DNA from: Rhodothermus marinus DSM 4252
GTDB lineage: Bacteria > Bacteroidota > Rhodothermia > Rhodothermales > Rhodothermaceae
Assembly: GCF_000024845.1 (NCBI RefSeq)
Contig: NC_013501.1
Span: 2,646,874-2,710,873 of the forward strand
Reading direction: 5' to 3'
Length of the DNA: 64,000 nucleotides
Below, piece after piece: positions 42,388 to 50,197 of the stretch. The translations under genes were made by a program, and so were the position numbers. Positions within the stretch are counted from its first letter, which is position 1; every line of letters starts with the position of its first letter. Under the pieces are notes generated by a model, which ran no database searches, was not told the origin of the DNA, and was given only the letters and a program-made list of their open reading frames with translations.

Positions 42388-42439
42388 GTGTCCGCCCCGT
42401 CGCACCCGTCGGCTCATGTCCGATCCATGGGGTGCGCCA
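42388..42439. repeat. Dispersed intergenic repeat, copy 1
   Basis: This 52-base stretch matches 49692-49743 without gaps at about 40 of 52 positions, including GTGTCCGCCC, ACCCGTCGG and GGGGTG blocks. The whole gap 42155-42532 (378 bases) has no supported gene; it also holds a perfect CAGGCCGGCCTG palindrome near 42197. Confidence 0.7.
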
Positions 42440-42532
42440 TCATGCATGATGGTGCTGTGGCCATCCAGCGCGGAGCGGGCGGTTGTGTTCGAAGCACGCT
42501 TGCTCGCTCCCGATTGCCGGAAGGCCGCACGC

Positions 42533-42580
42533 AAAAAAAACAACCCGTGGCGGCCGCCGAACGACCGACTGCCACGGGTT
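42533..42580 (-). terminator. Rho-independent terminator of the beta-helix gene
   Basis: A 10-bp perfect stem (AACCCGTGGC / GCCACGGGTT, 42542-42551 and 42571-42580) is followed on the minus strand by eight T residues (42540-42533). It lies about 25 bases past the stop of the large secreted protein gene. Confidence 0.88.
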
Positions 42581-42604
42581 GATGTCCTCTATGGATCGCC
42601 TACC

Positions 42605-45600
42605 TCAGCGCACCCGGACCAACCGGCCCGAGAACACCTCGTGCGTACCGCCGGGCGACGCTACCAGCACCCGGTACACGTACATGCCGGCGGCCAGGTC
42701 GTCCACTTCCAGCTGCAGGCGCCGTGCCCGTCCTGCTTCCAGCCGCGAGCGCGGCACGCGCCGCACCAGCCGCCCCAGCATATCGTACACCTCCACCGCC
42801 ACCTGCGACGAAGCCGGAAGGTCCAGCAGCAACTCCACGACGCCCGCACGCACCGGGTTGGGATAGTGCCCGTGGAAGGCGATGCGATCGGGCAACCCTC
42901 CCTCCGTCGCGGTCAGTTGGCCCCGCACCAGCACCAGCGGCACCGCCGGACCCACCACTTCGCGCACATCGCCGCCCTCGACGCGGCTGCTGTCGGTGGC
43001 GACTACGCGGTGGTACAACCGCTGCTGCTGTCCCGGCGCCGTGCCCAGCGAATCCAGCAGATCAGCCAGTTCCCGATAGGAGAGACCAACCACGGTATCC
43101 CGTCCGGTCACGCGGCGGCGAAGTACCTGCGCAAACAGCGAGTCGTGGGCCAGCTCCCAGCGGTAATAGACCGGATCGCCGTCCGGGTCACGCACGCCCC
43201 ACCAGACAATCTGTAACGTATCCGTGGGCTCCCCGGCAATCTGCACCGCTTCCCACACCACAGGAAGTTCCAGGGCCGGCGGCGACGGCAAACTGTTCTT
43301 TCGAACCAGCTCCAGCCGCCGTGCCGCGCCCAACACCTCCGTATGACCATCGCTGACCACCACCCGGTGGTACAACGCCAACCGCTCCCCTACACCCAGA
43401 CCCACCGAATCCGCCAGCGACCAAAGCTCCGATGGCAACACCACCACCAACGTGTCCCCCGTCTCCACTCGACGCCAAACCCGAGCAAAATCCCCCTCCG
43501 GCGACAACTCCCACCTGTACCGCAACGCATCGCCATCAGCGTCCCACGACGCACCCCACACCACACGCAACGTGTCGCCACCTCCTGCACCAACCTCCAG
43601 CACCGATCCGTCGGCCGGCTCCAGCATCTCCGCCAACGCCGGCACACTGTTTTCAATCTGCAGGAACAATGGCTGGGCGGTCCCTGCAACTTCCGCCCGC
43701 TTTCCTCCGGCCAGCATGGTGCTGTCCCACACGACGACGCAATGGGCCAGCCAGCGTCCTTCTCCCACCGATACACCCAGCGAATCCAGCAGGGCGATCA
43801 ATTCCTGATGCGAAACGGCGACCGAAGTGTCGGTCCCCACCCACACGCGGCGGTACACGTGCTGCATCGACGTATCCCCCAGTTCCCAGCGATAGACCAG
43901 GACGTCGCCATCGGCATCCGTTGCAGGCGGCCAGCTTACCCACAGCGTATCGAGCACGCTTCGGCTCAGACGCAGGGTGTCGCCGGAAACCGGCCTGACC
44001 GGCGCCACGGCGACGGGAAGATGCAGCAGCTCCTGCGGAAGGAACTCCAGCGCGCCGATGTCGCACCGCGGCGTGCCGTCTTCGTCGCCATCCTGCGGCC
44101 GCTCCACCCCCCGAAGGTCCTCGGTCGGACACACACTGTCGTCTCCCGCATCCAGCGCCGGACTGTCGGCAATAAGCCGGTAAATACCCGTCGAGTCGTC
44201 CGTCACCACCAGACGCGCATCACGCCCTATGACGTTGCCATTCTGCCCGTCCTGAAGGCCGCAGGCGCTGGCAACATCTTGGATCACGTTATTTGATGAG
44301 CTTAAATCAAGCACACCCATACAATCTTTACCAACATTATTAGCAAACAAACTATTATTTAATGCAATAAAACTATCAACACTGTACAATCCTCCACCTT
44401 GATCAGCATTATTATGAATAAGAGAAAGATTATTCCATTCTACAAAATTGCTTTCTTTGACATAGATTGCTCCACCACTAGATACAGCTTTATTATTAAA
44501 AAGGATAATATTTTTAGCAATACTTCCATTCGATTTATAAATATACATCCCACCACCATCATATCTGGCCATATTATTGTACACATATACATTAAAAAAC
44601 TGAGGATCTCCGTTATTTACGTATATACCCCCACCATAATCAGCAACATTGTTAGCAATAACAACGTTGTATAAGATTGGATCTGACCCAGATATAGTGA
44701 TCCCACCGCCTCTACTATATTGCCCAGAATATTGTTGATATTTAGGACCCACAACGTGAGCTATTATAGAATTGCTTACAACAGCTTCGCTCCCAAAAAT
44801 CTTAATCCCTGATATACCTCCAAACACATAAACGCTATCTACAACGACAGAACTTTCCTCGAAAACAATCCCGGATTCATTAATAACAGCATTTTTTACC
44901 ACAAGATTTGATCTATAAACATCAATCCCCCACCCATATTCAATTTCAATATTCAAAATTGAACACTCTTTACACCCCCTCATAAAAATATTTCTTCCTT
45001 TATTGTGTACAAATTTACTATTTAATATATCCATATAACCGTACACTAATGAGAAAAACAAAGCATCCTTTTCGTTTTGAACAAAATAAACGTCATCTAT
45101 AGATAGATATGCCTCGTAACCATCAACATATATTCCAGCCCCAACATTTGATATATTTTTTTCAATAATAACACTATAAAACCTACTAAAACCTCCACTA
45201 CTATTCACATAAACACCTCCTCCTATCCCAGATTTGTTACTATAGATATTGCTATTTTTAATTTCAATATTGCTATTATACACACAAATTCCCCCTCCTT
45301 TTTGATCAGACATATTGAATTCAATTTGCAAATTATACAAAAAAACATTGCTTGATGAAAGTATATAAAAGCCTCCCCCACAATTATCAGAAATATCAGA
45401 AGCTATTCCTCCACTAATTTTAAATCCATCTAATACTAAAGAATCAGCTACGACATAAACAACGTGCAAGGAATTATTTCCACGGAGAAGTTCATATTTT
45501 CCATCCCCATCCGCATCGATATCATTCTGATCCAGATCTCCGCTCAGCACCGTCGGGTTGGCTTCCCAGTCGCGCTGGGAGCGGTCGGTTTCGGTGCCGG

Positions 45601-45898
45601 CGAAGCCGCCATAGATGGCCACGCCGCTTTTCATCTGGAACGACAGCGTCCGGTCGTTGTCCGTCAGCCCGGTGCCCTCGTCGGGGTAGTACACCCCCGC
45701 CGCCACCCAGATTTCATCGCCTGCCTGCGCCGCCGCCAGCGCATCCTGGAGCGACGTGTAGGCATCGGCCCAGGAACTGCCATCGTTGGCCCCCGTCGCG
45801 TCTTTTTTCACGTAGATGATCCGCTGCGCCTGAGCGCTCGTGCCCAAAAGCAATGCCACCATCAGCCCGGTGGCCAGACCTCGTAGCATGCGTACCAT
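42605..45898 (-). CDS. Large secreted beta-helix protein with type IX sorting domain and AT-rich core
   Basis: About 1097 residues from the ATG at 45898, which has AGGG 7 bases upstream. A signal peptide ends near SAQAQ. Residues about 25-120 (IIYVKKDATGANDGSSWADAY) are the polymorphic outer-membrane/parallel beta-helix start. Residues about 123-540 are beta-helix repeats (GGGIYV, GGGMYI) rich in N, I, S and Y. Three homologous Ig-like units of about 110 residues follow (each with D-DGD---YRWEL). The last 90 residues are a Por/type IX C-terminal sorting domain (NPVRAG...VYDMLGRLVRR). The DNA for residues 123-540 is AT-rich, unlike the rest. It is probably a surface or secreted adhesin-like protein. 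Confidence 0.88.
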   Translation of the reverse strand: MVRMLRGLATGLMVALLLGTSAQAQRIIYVKKDATGANDGSSWADAYTSLQDALAAAQAGDEIWVAAGVYYPDEGTGLTDNDRTLSFQMKSGVAIYGGFAGTETDRSQRDWEANPTVLSGDLDQNDIDADGDGKYELLRGNNSLHVVYVVADSLVLDGFKISGGIASDISDNCGGGFYILSSSNVFLYNLQIEFNMSDQKGGGICVYNSNIEIKNSNIYSNKSGIGGGVYVNSSGGFSRFYSVIIEKNISNVGAGIYVDGYEAYLSIDDVYFVQNEKDALFFSLVYGYMDILNSKFVHNKGRNIFMRGCKECSILNIEIEYGWGIDVYRSNLVVKNAVINESGIVFEESSVVVDSVYVFGGISGIKIFGSEAVVSNSIIAHVVGPKYQQYSGQYSRGGGITISGSDPILYNVVIANNVADYGGGIYVNNGDPQFFNVYVYNNMARYDGGGMYIYKSNGSIAKNIILFNNKAVSSGGAIYVKESNFVEWNNLSLIHNNADQGGGLYSVDSFIALNNSLFANNVGKDCMGVLDLSSSNNVIQDVASACGLQDGQNGNVIGRDARLVVTDDSTGIYRLIADSPALDAGDDSVCPTEDLRGVERPQDGDEDGTPRCDIGALEFLPQELLHLPVAVAPVRPVSGDTLRLSRSVLDTLWVSWPPATDADGDVLVYRWELGDTSMQHVYRRVWVGTDTSVAVSHQELIALLDSLGVSVGEGRWLAHCVVVWDSTMLAGGKRAEVAGTAQPLFLQIENSVPALAEMLEPADGSVLEVGAGGGDTLRVVWGASWDADGDALRYRWELSPEGDFARVWRRVETGDTLVVVLPSELWSLADSVGLGVGERLALYHRVVVSDGHTEVLGAARRLELVRKNSLPSPPALELPVVWEAVQIAGEPTDTLQIVWWGVRDPDGDPVYYRWELAHDSLFAQVLRRRVTGRDTVVGLSYRELADLLDSLGTAPGQQQRLYHRVVATDSSRVEGGDVREVVGPAVPLVLVRGQLTATEGGLPDRIAFHGHYPNPVRAGVVELLLDLPASSQVAVEVYDMLGRLVRRVPRSRLEAGRARRLQLEVDDLAAGMYVYRVLVASPGGTHEVFSGRLVRVR
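44275..45535 (-). other. AT-rich segment inside a GC-rich gene
   Basis: By eye this 1.25-kb stretch is roughly one-third GC, while both flanks of the same ORF are close to two-thirds GC. The reading frame is continuous across both borders, near 44275-44300 and 45520-45535. Third codon positions are mostly A or T within it. It codes for the beta-helix repeats. This looks like a domain swap from a low-GC source. Confidence 0.85.
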
Positions 45899-46108
45899 GA
45901 CTGCCCTATCGATTGGTGAACCCATCAGGAAACAAAAGGACCACTCCGCAACCGATCAGCACCTGCTTCCGGGAAGTGCCGGTTTTCCAGACGGGCCCCG
46001 TTCCTCACAACCGCAGAGGCACACCCCGGGGTACTTTCGGAATATATCGGCGATCGTCCGGCAACGCAAGCATCGCCGCCTGCAACGGCATTGCTTCAGA
46101 CCGTATGC

Positions 46109-46828
46109 CTACGGCACCCGCTTTTGCAAAAACAACGTGACGACGTCCCGACTGATCAGCAGCAATGCCTTCGCTTTATCCTTCAGGCGCCTTGAAGAAA
46201 GGTCCCGTTTCCATGCGGTCCAGTAGCCTCGCCGCTCGCAAAGCAACACCTCGAAGCCCGCACGTCCCACAAGCGCGTGTATATCGCGCAGGGAAAACGT
46301 ATAGGGATGCCCTTTGTCAATTCGCAGAAGCTCAATCCAGAACCGCACGAATTTTCCCCAGCGGTGATAGATATTCTGTCTGAAATAGAAGCAACCTCCC
46401 GGAACCAGCACCCGATGGATTTCTGCGATAACCTGAACAGGATCCTGGCAATGATCCAGCACATTGTCCATGATCACCAGATCAAAGCTTTCATTTTCGA
46501 AGGGTAACGCTTCGCCCATACCCCTGTGATAAACAACCTGCGGATCCCGGTACTTTCTGAACTTCTCAACGGAACTGAAGAAATCTTCCAGCGGATCTAT
46601 GGCGTGTCGATAGCCGGAAGGCAGGTGGGTGACGATGCCTGCAGCCCCACTACCTACCTCCAGGATACGCGTATCCTGGTGTATCGTAAAAAAAGGCGCG
46701 ATTCTCCTGATCAGATCCTTGGCATAGGTCCTGTAATAACGCAGATCCGTCCTGTCAGCAACGTGCTGCCACCAGTCTCGTTCGTAACGCTGGGCAAGCT
46801 GCCAGCGCTGCCGGTCGTTTTTTCGCAT
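46109..46828 (-). CDS. Class I SAM-dependent methyltransferase
   Basis: 239 residues. Motif I is RILEVGSGAAGIVTHL near residues 54-69, an acidic D in AIDPLEDF, and motif IV is FDLVIMDNVLDHCQDP near 115-130, as in ubiquinone/menaquinone-type and sugar methyltransferases. The C-terminus (WKRDLSSRRLKDKAKALLLISRDV) is basic and may touch the membrane. GC is visibly lower than in flanking genes, so it may share the foreign origin of the AT-rich segment next to it. The substrate is unknown; O-antigen or lipid-linked sugar is a guess. Confidence 0.85.
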   Translation of the reverse strand: MRKNDRQRWQLAQRYERDWWQHVADRTDLRYYRTYAKDLIRRIAPFFTIHQDTRILEVGSGAAGIVTHLPSGYRHAIDPLEDFFSSVEKFRKYRDPQVVYHRGMGEALPFENESFDLVIMDNVLDHCQDPVQVIAEIHRVLVPGGCFYFRQNIYHRWGKFVRFWIELLRIDKGHPYTFSLRDIHALVGRAGFEVLLCERRGYWTAWKRDLSSRRLKDKAKALLLISRDVVTLFLQKRVP

Positions 46829-46988
46829 AGTCCCTGGCGTTTCGTCCGTCTATGAAAGATACGGTCTTTCGAAGACGGCTTTCCACGCAACGGCAAAGGG
46901 ATCGACATTTTCCGGCCATGCTCATCATCGCGGCCCGTGAACAGGACGGCGGGCGGGGCGTTGCCTCTGGCAAAACAGAACCCCGGGC

Positions 46989-47867
46989 ATGATTCCCCGC
47001 GAGCTGTTTCAGAAGATCCGGCGGCTGGAGGTGCGCACGCGCGGGCTGGTCGACAGCCTCTTCGGCGGCGAATACCACACGGCCTTCAAAGGACAGGGGA
47101 TCACCTTTGCCGAAGTGCGGCCCTACCAGATCGGCGACGACGTGCGCACGATCGACTGGAACGTCTCGGCCCGCATGGGCGCCCCCTACGTAAAGCTGTT
47201 CGAAGAAGAACGGGAGCAGACGCTGCTGCTCGTGGTCGATGTGTCGGGTTCGCAGGGCTTCGGCGTGCGCGGCCGCACGAAGCGCGAGCTGGCCGCCGAG
47301 ATCTGCGCCGTGCTCGGCTTCAGCGCGCTGCGCAACCACGACCGCGTGGGATTGCTGCTGTTTTCGGACCGGATCGAAGCGTTCGTGCCACCGCGCAAGG
47401 GGCGTCGGCACGTGCTCCGGCTCGTGCGCGACCTCTACGCCTGCCGCCCCGGCTCGACGCGCACGGACCTGCGCGTGGCGCTCGACTACCTGATGCGCGT
47501 GCTGCACCGCCGCGCCATCATCCTGCTCCTGAGCGACTTTCTGGACATGCCGGACTTCGAGCGGCCGCTCCGGGCCCTGGCCCGGCGCCACGACGTGGTG
47601 GCACTCCAGCTTCAGGACTCCGTCGAGCAGACCTGGCCCGCCGTGGGGCTGGTCGAACTCGTCGATGCCGAGACCGGCCGACGCCGCTGGATCGACACGC
47701 GCAGCGCCCGCGTGCGCGCACACCTGGCCGAGCAGGCCCGCCGCCGACAGGCCGAACTGGAGGCCTGCTTCCGCCGCCTGCAGATCGACCACGTGTGCCT
47801 GCGCACCGACGCCGACTACGTGGAGCCGCTGCTGGCCTTTTTCCACCGCCGCAACCGCCGTCGCTGA
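46989..47867 (+). CDS. DUF58-domain protein (von Willebrand-like)
   Basis: 292 residues starting MIPRELFQKIRRLEVRTRGL, the standard DUF58 start. The signature follows: GEYHTAFKGQGITFAEVRPYQIGDDVRTIDWNV, with the MIDAS-like VVDVSGS near residues 77-83. DUF58 proteins work with MoxR AAA ATPases and BatA/BatD-type proteins, a chaperone-like system linked to stress and envelope integrity. The BatD-like gene follows at a 1-base overlap. No MoxR gene is visible in the window. Confidence 0.93.
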   Translation: MIPRELFQKIRRLEVRTRGLVDSLFGGEYHTAFKGQGITFAEVRPYQIGDDVRTIDWNVSARMGAPYVKLFEEEREQTLLLVVDVSGSQGFGVRGRTKRELAAEICAVLGFSALRNHDRVGLLLFSDRIEAFVPPRKGRRHVLRLVRDLYACRPGSTRTDLRVALDYLMRVLHRRAIILLLSDFLDMPDFERPLRALARRHDVVALQLQDSVEQTWPAVGLVELVDAETGRRRWIDTRSARVRAHLAEQARRRQAELEACFRRLQIDHVCLRTDADYVEPLLAFFHRRNRRR

Positions 47868-48832
47868 TGCGCCGCCTGCTGCTCGGACTGCTGCTTCTGC
47901 TGGGATCTGTCGCGGCCGCACGCGGCCAGACGCCGCCCGAAGCCTACGTGTCGGCCGACACGGTGGCCGTCGGCGAACGCTTCACGCTGACGCTGCACGT
48001 CGCACGTCCCGCCACCGCTCGACTGGAAGTGCCCACCGACAGCCTGCTGGGCGACCTGTACGTGATCGAAGGGCCGCTGCGCTACAGCCGCCCGCTTGGC
48101 GGCGGCCGCCTGCGCGACAGCATCGTCTACGTGGTCACCACGTTCGCGCTCGACTCGGCACGGGTGCCGCCGCTGCCGCTCGTGCTCCACACCGAGACCG
48201 AACGGTACCGGCTGACCACACCGCCGCTCCGGGTGGCCGTCCGGTCCATCGTCCCGCCGGACGCCGAAGACATTCGCGATCTGGCCCCGCTCGTGGAGTT
48301 TCCGGCCGCCCGGTGGCCCTTGCTGGCGGGTGCCGCCCTGCTGGCGCTGTTGCTCGGGCTGGCCGCCTATCTCTGGCTGCAGCGACGACGTCCGGTCGTT
48401 CCGCCCCCACCGCCCCCGGCGCCCCGTCCCGATCCCTACCGGGTGGCCCTGGAGCAACTGGCGGCGCTGGAGCCGCTGGCCACACAGACGCCCGTCAAGC
48501 CCTTCTATGTGGCGCTGGCCGACGTGCTGCGCGGCTATCTGGAAGATCGCCTGGCGCTTCCGGCCCGCCACCTGACCACGCATGAACTCATCGCTCACCT
48601 CGAGCGGCATCCCTCCCGGCACGTGGCCGGGCTGGCCGTGCCGATCCGACAGGTGCTCGAAACGGCCGATCTGGTCAAATTCGCCGGCCGCACCTATCCG
48701 CCCGAGTACAACCGCCAGGTGCTGGCCGTCACCCGCACCCTGATCGAGCGGCTGGAACTGAGCGTCCAGGTCGGCGCTTCGACCCCGTCGGACGGTTCAC
48801 CCATGCACGCAGTCCGATCCGGAAAGTCATGA
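47867..48832 (+). CDS. BatD/DUF4381-like transmembrane protein
   Basis: 321 residues from the ATG at 47867 (TGATG overlap with DUF58). It has a signal peptide (MRRLLLGLLLLLGSVAAARG), a beta-sandwich exposed domain (about 22-130), a single helix (PLLAGAALLALLLGLAAYLWLQ, about 143-164), a proline-rich linker and a cytoplasmic helical region (LEQLAALEPLATQTPVKPFYVALADVLRGYLEDR). This layout is that of DUF4381/BatD partners of DUF58. It overlaps the sirtuin gene by 4 bases. Confidence 0.82.
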   Translation: MRRLLLGLLLLLGSVAAARGQTPPEAYVSADTVAVGERFTLTLHVARPATARLEVPTDSLLGDLYVIEGPLRYSRPLGGGRLRDSIVYVVTTFALDSARVPPLPLVLHTETERYRLTTPPLRVAVRSIVPPDAEDIRDLAPLVEFPAARWPLLAGAALLALLLGLAAYLWLQRRRPVVPPPPPPAPRPDPYRVALEQLAALEPLATQTPVKPFYVALADVLRGYLEDRLALPARHLTTHELIAHLERHPSRHVAGLAVPIRQVLETADLVKFAGRTYPPEYNRQVLAVTRTLIERLELSVQVGASTPSDGSPMHAVRSGKS

Positions 48833-49599
48833 GTAAAGAAACCTTCGCCTTCCCTCCGGAACTGATCGAACGGCTGGCGCGGGCGCGCTCGGTGGCCGTG
48901 CTGACGGGGGCGGGCATCAGCGCCGAAAGTGGCGTGCCGACGTTCCGCGACCCCGGCGGCCTCTGGGAACGCTTTCGCCCCGAGGAACTGGCCAACGTGC
49001 AGGCTTTCCTGCGCAACCCCGATCTCGTGCAGCGCTGGTACGCCTATCGCCGCAGGCTCGTGCGCGAAGTGGAGCCCAACCCGGGGCATTATGCGCTGGT
49101 GGAGCTGGAACGCATGGTGCCAGACTTCACGCTCATCACGCAGAACGTGGACAACCTGCACCGCCGGGCCGGGAGCCAGCGCGTCGTGGAACTGCACGGC
49201 AACCTGCTGCGCAGCTACTGCATCGACTGCGGCCGCCCGGCCGACGAAGTGGATCTGGAAGCGGCCGCCGAAGGCAAGCCCGCCCGTTGTCCGACCTGCG
49301 GCGGGCTGATCCGGCCGGACGTGGTCTGGTTCGGCGAAATGCTCCCGGAAGAAGCCCTGGCCGAAGCCTACGCTGCCTGCGAACGGGCCGAGGTGTTTCT
49401 GAGCGTCGGCACCAGCGCCGTGGTTTATCCGGCCGCCGGGCTCCCGCTCGAAGCGAAGCGGGCCGGCGCCTATGTGGCCGAAATCAACCTGCAGCCCAGT
49501 GCCATCGCGGACGAAATGGATGCGCTGCTGCTGGGCAAGGCCGGCGAGATCCTGCCCGCGCTCGTCGCAGCCGTCCGCCAGGCACGCAATGCCGGCTGA
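48829..49599 (+). CDS. cobB: NAD-dependent protein deacylase, sirtuin (class III-like)
   Basis: 256 residues. Motifs are GAGISAESGVPTFRD at 27-41, the catalytic H123 in ELHGNL, TQNVDNLH at 104-111, and zinc cysteines C131, C134, C154 and C157. Y71 and R74 (YAYR) match the pair that marks SIRT5-like class III enzymes removing succinyl and other acidic acyl groups. The ATG overlaps the BatD-like stop. It likely regulates metabolic enzymes; a link with the DUF58 pair may be only positional. Confidence 0.95.
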   Translation: MSKETFAFPPELIERLARARSVAVLTGAGISAESGVPTFRDPGGLWERFRPEELANVQAFLRNPDLVQRWYAYRRRLVREVEPNPGHYALVELERMVPDFTLITQNVDNLHRRAGSQRVVELHGNLLRSYCIDCGRPADEVDLEAAAEGKPARCPTCGGLIRPDVVWFGEMLPEEALAEAYAACERAEVFLSVGTSAVVYPAAGLPLEAKRAGAYVAEINLQPSAIADEMDALLLGKAGEILPALVAAVRQARNAG

Positions 49600-49638
49600 T
49601 ACGATTTTCGGGAAAACATAGTGCATGTGGGAAAGCAA

Positions 49639-49743
49639 GGGCGCACACGACGGTGCGCCCCTACAGATCCTTGACGTAGGGGCGGACCCCTGTGTCCGCC
49701 CGATCATACCCGTCGGATCACGTCCGCCACACGGGGTGTGGCA
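49639..49743. repeat. Intergenic repeat block with two hairpins, copy 2
   Basis: Two perfect hairpins follow the sirtuin gene: GGGCGCAC/GTGCGCCC (49639-49660) and GGGCGGAC/GTCCGCCC (49680-49701). Bases 49692-49743 match the repeat at 42388-42439. Similar GTAGGGGCGGAC---GTCCGCCC elements are widespread in environmental genomes as far as I recall. Nothing codes here (49600-49844). Confidence 0.72.
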
Positions 49744-49793
49744 CCCTCAGGCACCAGTTCAGCGATCCCTTATCAGCAATCACCTCGCAGAAC

Positions 49794-49820
49794 AAAAAAA
49801 GCCCTGACCAACGCCAGGGC
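49794..49820 (-). terminator. Rho-independent terminator of the NifU-like gene
   Basis: Stem GCCCTG (49801-49806) / CAGGGC (49815-49820) followed on the minus strand by seven T residues (49800-49794), 25 bases past the NifU-like stop. Confidence 0.85.
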
Positions 49821-49844
49821 CTTCGTTCAAGACAGCGCCATGGT

Positions 49845-50135
49845 TCAACTGGTCGCCTGAACGGCTTCGACGCGGGTGATCTCGGGAACGGCCCGCTTGA
49901 GCACCTGTTCAATCCCGGCGCGAAGCGTCATCAGGCTCATGGGACAGGTGCCGCAGGCGCCCAGCAATTCCAGCTCGACCACGTAGTCTTCGGTCACGTT
50001 CAGCAGCCGCACCGATCCGCCGTCGGTCATCAGATAGGGGCGGATCATGTCGAGCGCTTCTTCGATGCGGCGATGGAGTTCCGGGTCGTCGGGCGCCAGC
50101 GGTCCGGTCGTGTGGGTGGTTTTCGTATCGGCCAT
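49845..50135 (-). CDS. NifU C-terminal-domain Fe-S scaffold protein
   Basis: About 96 residues. The Nfu-type domain has LMTDGGSVRLLNVTEDYVVELELLGACGTCPMS with the CxxC (GACGTC) that carries a bridging [4Fe-4S] cluster. It delivers clusters to target proteins. The start is MADTKTTH (50135) or 9 bases upstream (MRIMADT). It lies 62 bases after the mrp gene, another Fe-S carrier, so the two probably act together. Confidence 0.93.
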   Translation of the reverse strand: MADTKTTHTTGPLAPDDPELHRRIEEALDMIRPYLMTDGGSVRLLNVTEDYVVELELLGACGTCPMSLMTLRAGIEQVLKRAVPEITRVEAVQATS

Positions 50136-50197
50136 GATGCGCACAGTTGCGTCTGCTGCTTTCAGAAAAACCCCTTAGCCGACGAATTGTTGCCGGT

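Noticed and set aside
44399-44674. 91-residue plus-strand ORF inside the AT-rich segment
   Set aside because: It is antisense to the continuous beta-helix reading frame and resembles an AT-rich shadow.
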